Below, one piece after another: positions 43,701 through 55,700 of a DNA stretch of 64,000 nt; the first letter of the stretch is position 1; the number at the start of each line of letters is the position of its first letter. The position numbers and the translations under genes are program-made. A model generated the notes under the pieces. That model was not told the origin of the DNA. It did not search any database and was given only the letters and a program-made list of their open reading frames with translations. Source of the DNA: Hoeflea_A sp039025395 (GTDB taxonomy: Bacteria > Pseudomonadota > Alphaproteobacteria > Rhizobiales > Rhizobiaceae); NCBI GenBank assembly GCA_039025395.1, contig JBCCOK010000004.1, positions 62,001 through 126,000 on the forward strand. Reading direction: 5' to 3'.

Positions 43701-46700
43701 GTTCGATATCCTGATCGAAGACCAGGTGGTGCTCGACGACTTCGATATCCTTGCGCAGACAAGCGGCGATTTTAACCAGCCTATAGTCGTCAATGTCAAT
43801 GGGACCTTTACGCCCGGCGAGAACGGCCAGCTGGATATCAGCGGGCTTCCGTCGTCGGACAACGCGAAACTCAGCGCTATCGTCATCCGCCAGGCTCCTG
43901 ATGTGCAGGTGGGCGATGATCCGATTGACACCACAGCGCCTGCAGCAACCGTTTCGATTGCGCTTCCCGTCGTCGATACGGGCGATGTGACAGTCAACAT
44001 CACCTTCAACGAAGCGGTGACCTTCACAAACCTGAACGCGGATGACTTTGCCCTCGATCTGCCGGACGGCGGTGTTCTGAACTCAACAAACGTCGTGCTC
44101 GCAGACGATGGCTTGTCCGCACAGGTAATCTTCTCCGCACCGATCAAAGGTTTTGCAAACGGCACCTATGGCTTCACGCTTGGCGACGACGCCTTCATCG
44201 ATGCAGGCGGAAATGCAGCCGTGGTCACCGCAATCGCGCCCGGCATACTCAATCTTGGCCTCGATCCTAACGAGGTCTATGACGAGAATGTTCTCGGTGA
44301 CCTGTCGAGCGACAACCTCAACCCCACCATCGTGAACCTCAATCCGGGCGCAAGCTCAAGCATCTTCGATTTGTCGGCCACGGACTCAAACGCCAACGAC
44401 CAGAATTCACCGGACGGTGCCGGGGACCGCGATTATTTCACAATCACGGTTGAAGAAGGCTTCGAGATCTCCGAAATCAATCTGCTCAACTACGACGTCG
44501 AGGATGGAGCCAACCTTGCCTTCCTGGCCTTGTCGGATAAAGGCACGGTCAACTTCCTGCCGAGCGGTGACGGAACCGAGCCGGACTCGTCGAATCTCAT
44601 CGGCGGCAACATCATCGGCAACAACCAGGTCGGTGATAATATTATCGGCTTGCTCGGCGGTGCAGGCGCGGGCGCCAACATCGCCGGCTCAGGCTTTGAC
44701 GGTGCACTCGGCCCCGGCACCTATACGTTCTGGTATCAGCAGAACCTGGAGACCTCGCGGGCGTCGATCGAATTCGTCAAGACAGCCGTGCTGGCCGATG
44801 ATCCGGATACACCGCCGACGCTCAGTGCCGGGAATCCGACATCGCTTGACGTGATCGAAGATACCGATGGTGTGATTGCAACCTTCGAGGCAACCGACGA
44901 ACAGGGGGACCCGATCATCTTCTCGCTGGAGGGCGACGATTCAGGCGCCTTTACCATCGACGAGAGCACAGGTGCGCTGTCATTTGCCGTGCCACCGGAT
45001 GCGGATGTGCCGGCTGATGCGAATACCGACAATATCTACAATGTCACGGTCGTGGCGACCGCCAACGGCCTCTCGGATACCCAGGATATTCAGGTAAACC
45101 TGCTTGATGCTCCGGATGTCGCGCCGGGCGCGGTCCTCTTTGCCATCAACGCCGGCGGCCCTGAGGTGACCCAGGACGTCAATGGCGAAATCATCACCTT
45201 CGCCCCCAACGACACTGGCAATGCCAATGGCGGCACTCCCGTCATCCAGAATGGAATCACAGGGGACTTCGCGGCCGGAAATGCGTTTGTCGACGGCAAT
45301 GCCGGCAATGGACAGCAGCCTGTCTTTGACGACACGGTTTTTGAAAGCGAGCGTTTCAACGATCCGCTGAACTTTACGGCTTCCGGTTTTGCGCCGGGCC
45401 AACAGGTCGAAGTCACGCTGTTCTTCTCGGAGCTTTTCCAAGAAGATCCGGGAGATCGTGTATTCAGCGCTTCCATTGAAGGCGAAGAAGTGTTGAGCGA
45501 TTTCGACATTCTCGCCACCACTGGAGACATCAATCAGTCGGTCACACAGACCTTCGGCCCGATCACTGTCAGTGCAGACGGGATCCTGAATATCGACTTC
45601 GAAGGGAGCGTAGACAACGCGAAGGTTGGGGGAATCCTTGTTCGCGAACAGGGCGTTGACGAGCGGCCAGTGATCGATGTTGCAGCCGCGCCCGACACGG
45701 TCGAAACCGGCGATGAAGGGGTAACAGCACTCGACTTCCCGGTCACGCTGTCGGAGCCTGCTCTTGTAGACGTCACTCTTACCGTCAAAGTCAGCACCGA
45801 GGTCGACCCGCGTTCGGTGGTTATCGCCGCTGGCGAGACGACAGCGACGATCTCCGTCGATGTGCAGAATGACGACTCCTTCACTAACGATCCGGTCTTT
45901 GTGGCGCTGGTCAATGTCGCCGAAGGCGGAGATTTCGCACGTATTGGCGATGCCTTCGCCAACGCGGCGCTTATAGATGACGAACCCAATCCAAACGACC
46001 TTGATGCAGACGGGATCGACAACACATCAGACCCGTTCTTCATCGATGGGCAAAACGGCCTTGGCAATGTGCTCACGGTTGGCGGGTCGTTCCGCCAGGA
46101 CTTCGATATCGACAGCGAAGATCCGTTCAGCCCCGAGGTTGGATTCACCGGACTTCAGGTAAACCAGGCCTTTACGCCTGCCGGTACTTCTGCAGACGAC
46201 CCGTTAGGCGTACTGACAACGGAAGACAAGGTAACCGTCTCAGGCGGTGCACTTTCCATTGCATCGTCCGATCAGGACAATTTCGCCGGCGGCACAGGCG
46301 CGACGAATACGATCCGGGACAACTACCAAACCGGTGTGGATGTCTCCAATGTGCGCAGCTTCGAGCTTGTTGCGGAGGCAACAAGCGCGGATTTTGCCGC
46401 TACGCTTGATACTCCCGGATTTGAGCAATTTGGTATACAGATCGGCGCTGGTGGAGTCGACGATTTCATCAAGCTGTCAATCAGCGACAATAACGATGTA
46501 GGTCCAAGCCCGTCGCGTGTGCAGATCACCCATAACAATGCGCTGCTCGGTGGCAACGACACGAATATTGTGATCCCGGCGGGTGATCTCGACTACAGTC
46601 TGGTTGAGACCTTTCGCTTCCGCCAGTTGGTAGACCGAGATGCCGGCGACTCCGGAGAAGTCTCAGGTTCGGTCGATTTCCTTGATGGCGCAGGCGAGGT

Positions 46701-49700
46701 GCTTCTGACCGTGGACGTTGGTCCGATCGAGATCGATCCAGCATCCGATTTCGCAGCAGCGCTTGAAGGCAACAACCCGTTGACCGGCGGTTCAGGCGGC
46801 ATTGCATACGGGGTCTTCATCACCAACAATAACTTCACGGAGGAGGCCGAACAGTTCACTGCGAATTATGACTTCATTGAACTCAATGCACTCGATATCG
46901 TTGCGGTCTCCATCGCCGATGCGCCAAATGTCAGCGAAGGCGACGCCGGGCAACCAACGCTGGCGTTCCAACTGAACGCACCCGGTTTCTCCGGCGATGC
47001 GACGGTTGAATTCGAAGCAGATAGCGTGGCCAGTTCGCAGGTCGTTACCTTCACGGACGGTGTTGGTGAACTGGTTATTGACGCTTCAGTTGCCGACGAT
47101 GCGGTTGATGGTGACGAGACAGTCTCTGTTATACTCACCGGGTTCCCCGGGGCACCGCTCACGGTCGACGAAGGAGCGCTAAACGCAACAGGAACGGTCC
47201 AGGACGACGATTTTGCGCCAGTGGCGGTTGCGGACTCGGAATCCGTCTTCGAAGGTGGGCAAATCACCTTCAATCCGGCGGCAAACGATACCGATGCCGA
47301 CAACGATCCTGCAGCGTTGGTTGTCACGGCCATCGACACCTCTGCAACAGTCGGTGGCTCCGTCATATTGAACAACGATGGCACCGTGACGGTGACTGCC
47401 GACAATGACGGTGGGACCGGCGATATCATCTTCGGATACACGGTCGAAGACCCTGCCGGAAACGCAGCCCAAGGCATCGCAACGGTTGCGGTCACCAACG
47501 ATGTTCTGGTTGCCATTTCCGGAGGTGCCGACGTTGCAGAGAATGGTGACGACGGAACAACCACGCTGACCTTCCAGATCCAGACAGCGCCCGTCGCGGC
47601 AAGCACGTCCATCTCCGTGAGCTTTGCAGTTAACGGCGGTGATCCACAAATCCAGGAGGTTGTCCTGGACGGGTCCGGCGCCGGATCGCTCACGGTGGAT
47701 TTGGCAAACTTCAACGACGATCTTGCGGATGGTGACGATGCGGTCGAGGTGACCGTTACCGACATCACCACGCTCGGCTTTGCCGTCGATACACAGAACG
47801 CGACAGCGTCCGCAAACATCCTTGAAGACGATGCCGCGCCGATCTTTAATAATGCTCCGGATGCCGTCAGCTCGCCCGAGGGCACCACGAAGATCGCCCA
47901 GTTCGATGCAACTGATGCTGACAGCGTAAACCTTGTGTTTTCTGTCGAGGCCGACGATTCCGCGGTGGCAGCACTCTTTGCCATCGACGATACTGGAATG
48001 TTGAGCTTCGTCACCCCACAGGACTTCGAAACCCTCAGTGGCGCAAACAGTTTTGAGATCGAAGTCGTTGCATCCGACGGGACGCAAGAGGCACGTCAGC
48101 CAGTGACAGTCACAGTGACCGATGTGGATGAAAACGGCGACAGCGCAGACATTGTGAATGTCGACGAAGACACGCAATTCGTCGAACTCGCAGATGGCGA
48201 GCAAACGGTAACCGGAACGGAAGACGAGCTCGACGGCATCACGATCGAGGAATTCGAAGCCGGCGATGCCATTGAGATCGAAAGCGATACGCCGGTTGAA
48301 CTCGTTGGCGTTCGGGAAGGATCAATCCTGCTTGATTTCTCCAATGACGGAGATCCGGATACCGTTGAATTCACGATCGAAATCAGCGGCAGCGAAGCAA
48401 ACTCTGAGACGGGTGACGTTCCAACCGTTGAAGATTTCGAGGTTGTAGAAGGTGACGGATCAACCCTTGTAACCTTCCAACCAAATGCGGTTGATCCGGT
48501 CGAAACCATTCGTATCCAAGCGGAAGACTTCGATACCTTCGATGGCTTCTTTGCAGAAAACCAGGGGGCTGCAGATGGCGGTCAGGTTATCCGCCTCGCA
48601 AGCAACACGACCGGCACTGCAACGCTGAATCTGACCGATGCCGGAATTACGCCCGGACTGAACACGTTTTCCGTCTGGTTCTTCGATGAGAATGACGGCG
48701 TGAGTTCCATCACCGCTGACATCAACGGCACGGAAATCGGAACAATCACACTCGATGATGATGGCGGATTCAATATTGCCCAGCCGCAAAACCTGCGCGT
48801 GGTCACGTTCTCGAATGTGACGGTTCCGCAAGACGGGATACTGACCCTGACGGGCATGTCAAACGATGAGGAGTTCGTGCGCATCGATGCGGTGGAGTTC
48901 ACCGCGGTTTCCGACACCGTAGCCGACAACCAAGATCCAACCTTCAATGGAACAATCGATCCTGTTGTCTTGACCCAGGACGTCGAGTTCACTCTCAACC
49001 TGGTGGAGACTTTCCCGGGCTTTTCCGACCCTGATGAAGATGTCCTCACCATGGTGGTGGACAATCAGATGTTCACGGTGGAGAACGGAGTTTTGAAGGC
49101 CACCCCGACGAATGACGATGCGGTCGCATTTGCCGGCCCGTTCCCCGTCACGGTCACTGCAACCGACCCGTCCGGTGCTTCGGCGCAGACGACCTTCACG
49201 GTCGAGAACATTGTAAACGTCAACGATGCCCCGGAAATCGCGGATCTGTTACCGGTCAATTTGGAAGTGGGTGAGGCGATCACGGAAATCGACCTTAATA
49301 GCTTCGTCACCGACATCGACAACGATGATCTGATGGTTTCAGTAAGCGTGGAAACACTGCCGCAGGGTCTTACCTTCGACCAGGGGACCGGCATTATTTC
49401 CGGTACGCCTGAAGTGCCTGGTTCCTTCCAGATCACCGTTACAGTTGATGACGGACAGGGTGCCGATAACAGCATTGCAACATCCAATCTAACCTTCAAT
49501 ATAACCGGCGCACCGCTGATGGGCGATCCAGTCCGAATTCAGGCCGAAGATCTCGCCCTTTCCGGCGGATTCTTCATCGAGAACCAGGGTGCTGCAGATG
49601 AAGGTCAGGTTATCCGGACCAGCTTGAGCGTACCGGCGGGCGAAGCGTCCGTCACAGTGGGCGAAGGGGTCGGCTCGGACATTGCATCCGGCACGACTGA

Positions 49701-52700
49701 TATTTCGATCACCTTCTTCGACGAATCCGACGGCGTCAGCCAAATCCAGCTTGAAATCAACGGCTTACCGGTCGGCGATCCGATCGTCTTCAACCAAGAT
49801 GGCGGCGGGAATGCTGCACAGCCGCAGAACCTGCGGACTGTCACCATTCCTGCCGTTCTCTTGGCCGACGGGGATATTGTGACGGTTTCCGGACAGGCCG
49901 ACGGTTTTGAGCTTCTGCGTATCGACTACCTCGAATTCACACCAAGCGCCGGATCCGTCGGCAACTTCGCGCCGTTCGCCATTCCAACCTTCGAACCGGA
50001 CGATGCCTTCGAACTGGAGGCAGGCCAAAGCCTTGATCTCAACCAGGTCTTTGCAGATCCGGAAGAGAATGTCCTGACGTTCAGCGTTACCGACGGCAAT
50101 GGTTTGCCAATCGATTTCATTTCGATTGTCGATAACGTGCTGACCATTGATTTCGATGCACCACAGGCACCCATCGATATCATCCTGTCGGCTGTCGACG
50201 CCGGCGGTTCGAATGTGACTGCGACCCGTGCGCTGACCCTAACCGTGGAAGCCCCGCTTGAGCTGCCGCCTGAGTTGGTGAGCGAGATTGCCGATGTTGT
50301 TGCTGCCGAGGATGTCGAGTTCACGCTGGACGTCTCCTCGGCATTTGCCGCCACGGTGGATGAACTCAGCGAGGTTGGTGGAGACGACGTCGTCCTTACC
50401 GCAACTCTGCCTGATGATTCGGATCTGCCCGCATGGCTCTCATTCGATGGTGCAACGGGCATCTTCTCGGGAACGCCGCTGCAAAGCGATATCGGTGTGC
50501 TTGAGGTGAAGGTCACGGCAAGCGACGATGATGGTGCGACCAGCGATACGTTCACCATCACTGTCGGCAACACCAATGACGCTCCGACAGCGGTCGAACC
50601 GTCACCACTGACCGAGCAAAACATCACGCTGGGCGATGCGGTATCCATTATCTTGCCACCGGTAGAGAGCCTGTTTGCCGATGAGGATCTGCTGCTGCCG
50701 GAGAGCACCGAAGTGCTTACTGTTGAGGTCGATGAACTTACCTTGCCCGACGGCGTGGCTTTCAACCCTGAAACAGGTGCAATTGAAGGCACTCCGACGG
50801 CGGCTGGTACGTCCACAATCGCCGTGACGGCGACCGATAATGACGGCGAGGTTGCGACCGCAACGTTTGATCTCGTTGTGGCGCCTGAAGGCGATGCGCC
50901 CACAGAGACCGTTGTTTTGCGCATCAACGCCTTCGGTCCGACGATTGCCGCGACCGATGGAGGCCCGGATTGGCAGGGCGACGGCAATGGCGCGCCAAAC
51001 AGCCCGTTCCTGAATGTCTCGCCCGGTGACAACAATGACCGCGGCGATGTTCAGGGCTTCAGCGGCGATACGAGCCTCGTGCCAAATGAAGTGCCGATCG
51101 AGGTTCTCAACACCGCAAGGTCCTCGAACAGTCCGTTCTCCTACGACATTCCGTTGGATGACGGGACATACAAGGTCAACCTTTATGTGGCCGAGCTCTT
51201 CACGGGCAATCAGATTGAAGGCGAACGGGCCTTCGATGTTGCCGTCGAAGGCGATACAAGCGGTTTGCTCGACAATCTCGATCCATCGGCCGGTGTCGGC
51301 GCCGGAGACCTGAGGGTCATCACGGTGGAGACAACGGTTTCGGACGGTGTCCTCAACCTTGAGTTCCTGCAAGACGCGATTGACGGAAGCGACAACCCGA
51401 TCATCAATGCCATTGAGGTGGTGGAGATCGGCCAAACGCTAGGCGATGATCCGGTTCAGGATCTCACCGGTGCGGCTGCAACGCTTGCCATCAACACCGG
51501 TGATGCCGGCATCAACTCATCTACGTTCGGTCCAAACTCTATCAAGATCACCAACGACTCTACCAATGATGTCACTATTGATCAGATTAAGATCAATCTT
51601 TCTTCCGGCGTGATCGCTGATACGGTTTTTGATCCGGACACCCTAGACGGTGTAACGCTCCCGCCGGCGGGTGATTCCGCAAACTCCGACTTCGTTGTCA
51701 ACGGCGAGACCGTCGGCCTGGTGAGCGATGATGTCGACGTTAGTTTCAATTCCGCGCGGAACCCCGGCTTCGATGAAATCCAGCTTGACTTTACGGACGG
51801 CTCTTTCGCTGCAGGCGACGTGTTGTCGCTTTCCGGTGACATCGATCCGCTGAGCGCTTACAGCCCGGGCGGCGCTGGCGCCGTTTCCGGTCAGGAATTG
51901 GCGGGTGCAACCTTTACGGTTTTGTTCTCCGATGGAACAACGGCAACCGGACAACTTGCGCCGGATGGGTCGGGCACTTTTGGAGCAACGGCCGAAGCCA
52001 TCGTTGGCCAAAACCTGGGAGCACCAACGCTCACACTGGGCGATGGCACGACCGATGCTCGTGTCGTCAATCAGGCAAACCTGCCGATATTCATTGATGC
52101 AGGCGTGGAAAATGCCGGACTTACGGTCCAGGTGTTCGTTATTGATACGGCATATGACACTAACGGTGGCTCTGGTACGCCGGCGAACGGTCAGGTCCTA
52201 ACGGCTTTCGGGTCCAACGACTCCCAGGCACCAGCCTCGGTCTTTACGTTCGTGCTTGACGATCAAGGTCAATTTGCGGGAACGGTGCCCGTGACGCGCA
52301 CCGATCTCGGCGGCCCAGACGACGACGCAAATCTCGGCATCAACCTCATCAGTGCTGCCGTTCTGGACAGTAACGGTGACGAGGGTGCCTTCTCGCAAAC
52401 GCTGCGGGTCGAGTATGATCCGGATGCAAACGTTGCGCCGATTATCCCGACCGATGACCCTGTCGATCCAGGCGATGGAGAGGTGCTGCTGCGCATCAAC
52501 GCGTTTGGTCCTGAACTGGCAGCAACCGACGCCGGACCGAACTGGCTCGCCGATCAGGCGGGACCAGCCGACGACACGGCGCTGTTCACCTATACAGGTG
52601 CGCAGGACCGCGGCGACAATGATGGATCGCCTGCATCGCCAGACATTTCCGGCGTTCCCAACCAGCTCTTCGCTACAGCGCGCTCTGATGACGGACCGTT

Positions 52701-55700
52701 TTCCTACGACATTCCGATCAGTTCGCTTGACGGCGTCAGCATTGGCGACACGGTAACGGTCAATCTCTACTTCGCAGAAGCTTCAAATGCAGCATCCTTG
52801 GAGAACCCGGATGCGCGCATCTTTGATGTGAATATCGAAGACACGCTGGCTATCAACGACCTTAGCCCGGTCGGAGAGTTTGGCGTCGGCGGTGGCGGTG
52901 TGATCACCAGGGTTGTGGAGATCACGGGTGATACGCTCAATATCGATTTCTTGAACAACAATGTTCAAAACGCGATCGTAAACGGCATTGAGATCGTAAG
53001 TGGGGGTCAGAACCCGATCAACCCCGGCTCGGGAACGCCGGTCGATCCGCCGTCCGACCCGAGTGATGCTCTGGCCATCCTCGATGTCGACACGTTCAAC
53101 GCGAATGGCACTGTTCAAGGTGAGGCCGTCGACAACGTCAACAATGGCGGATCGAATGGCTCCGTTGTGCTCACCGTGCTCGATGGCAACAATACCGTTG
53201 ACGCATCGAATTTCGGCGACAACTCCTTCCAACTCACGAATACGGGAGACAAGGAAGTTGCAGCGGTATTCATCGATATCCGCAACGCGGTCTTCGGTGA
53301 CCAGGTGTTCGACATCAACGGTACAGGCGGCGACACCGCAAGCGACACGTTTGATGTGACGAGCGACGGTGGAACGGGCGCGTTCTTTGTCGGCGAGGGC
53401 AACGAGGCGGCAAATGCTGCCAACATGTTCTTCCCCGGTGATACGCCGGCGCCAGATACATCCGGGCAATCCGCAAACGGGGGCAACGCGCCCATCAGCG
53501 GCGGTTTCCGTGGCCTGCTCATTCGGTTCGACGACGCCAATGATCAGAATGGTACTGGCTTCGAGGGCGGCGAGACGGCCGGCTTTGCCGGAGATGGCGA
53601 TCCAAACTCCATCGCAGGCTTTAGCTCCGGCACGCTGAACAACGACAATGTAACCAGTACGACCTTCGATACGGGCGGTCAGTCCGGCTCGGAACTCGTT
53701 GGTTCTTCGTTCACCGTTCTGTTTGCAGATGGCACCACGGCGACAGGCTATCTTGGCAGCGATACCACGCAAGCGGGCGCTGTCGGCGAGGCAGTCCAAG
53801 ACCGTGTTGATCGCACAGCAACACTGAGCGTCGACACAGGGGCCGGCGGCGGGGTCGTGAACTCCGGCGAACAGGGCACCTATGGCGGCGACGTGCCGGT
53901 CATCACGGTATCCGGAAATCCGGGCGATGTTGTGCGGGTCACCCTGCACAAGGGCTTCCAGCCCACCGATCTGCAGAACGGATCGCCGGACTCTGTGCAG
54001 GACGTTATCCAGGGAAGGCTTGACGCAAGCCAGCCGGAATTCGCGGTCAACAACGCCTTCGATGTTCAAACGGTCGATCTGACCATCGGCGACAACGGTA
54101 CGGTGGTTGTTCCTCTTACGGGGCCGGATTCCTTCGACTTCGTCAACACGGAAAGCGGGGAATCCTTCCCCGGTGATGACGTGCAGCCGCTTGCGCTGAC
54201 TGTCGCCGTTGTCGAACCGGTCTCCGACCCTTCCGCCATCAGCGGCTCGGGCGACAATGACCTGGTGCCGGTCGGCCCGGTCAGTACGCCGGTCTACCTC
54301 ACCAACCCAACGGCAACCCCAGTCGATCCCGATGGCGTCGGGCCAATCGACCCGCCGGCGGAGGATGGCTTCTTCCAGGGTATCGGAACGGGTAATGATT
54401 TCCGCTTCAAGATCCAGATTGAAGACGAAAACGGGATTGGCGTTGCCGAAAACCGGTCCGGTAGCAATGATGCATTCACATTTGTCGAAAGCGGTGCGCC
54501 GAACGACAACAACAACGGTGAGCAAGGGGACGGCTATTTCATCTTTACAGGTGACAACCAGGCCGCCGTCGCCCAGGTGGAACAACTCGGCTTCACGACG
54601 AACAATTCGATCCAGAATGTGCCTGATGCCGACAACTTTCTTATCTACCGGGTTTTCATCCCAGAAGATCAGGTTGATCAAGATTTCGAACTGCGCGTGC
54701 GTGCGAGCCGTCCGGACGAGAACTTCGGTAACGACGACCGGGAGGGAATGGCAGCGCTGCTGGATGGCTCACCCGGCAACCAGACCTTAACAGAAGAAGG
54801 TGGCTTGGAGTTCGACCAGCAAAATGACATCCGCTACAATATCCGCAGTCTAGATGGCACGCTGCAACTCGTCGATCTTCTCGACGAAGGCGATGCGGAA
54901 GACGTTGGCGATGTGGTTGGCGGGTTTGCCCGCGTCGTTGGCGGTCCGACAACTGACAACTTCGGCTTCCTCAATCAGAACACAGTCGAAAGTTCGGGCG
55001 GCGTGGATCAGGTGAGTTTCCCGGAGGCCGGTGTTTATGAAATCGTTATCCAGGGCCGCAGCGTCGGCCTGGAGATCGACTTTATCGAGCTCTACCGGGC
55101 TGGAAATGCACCCAACCCTGATGCGTCCGACTCTGCGTTCGTGACAGATGCCGATCAGCCGGATGATCCGGACAACCCGGACGATCCAGATACGCCGGAT
55201 ACAGGCTCTCTGGATGTCAACATCGCTGTCGTAACCGGCAATCAGACGGGCGGCACAGCGGTTGCACAGTCAGGCACGGTTCTGGACGGCGATTTGGATC
55301 AAGACGATACGCTTGTCCTGGACGAATTCGATGACGGTATCGTGTTCGATGTTACGACGAGCTCCGGTCCCGCCAATCTGGTTTCCGTCCTGATTGAAGT
55401 GCTTCAGGGCGATACGGTCGTGGATTCCAAAGTCGAGAATGTGCTGCCCTTCACGCTCTTGATGGAAAGCGCCGACCTCGATGCCGGTGATTATACCGTA
55501 AGGGTGACCGGTTATGACGCTGCGAGCGCAACAGGCAATGAGCTCGGTTTCCGCAGTGTCGATTTCGCGGTGACGGAAGACGGTGATGTGCCGGACGACG
55601 ATCCGGACATCCCGGACGGTGGTTCTTCCTTCAATATCAGTGCAGATTTCCTCGACGATCAGGAAATCAACAATGGCAGCATCTTCAGCGGAGATCTGGA

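Noticed and set aside
52783..54681. A 632-codon open frame on the minus strand within the giant gene
   Set aside because: It mirrors the plus-strand coding sequence, has no ribosome binding site or recognisable domain, and is explained by codon bias of the acidic repeat protein. Other long antisense frames in 38.8-56.6 kb are treated the same way.
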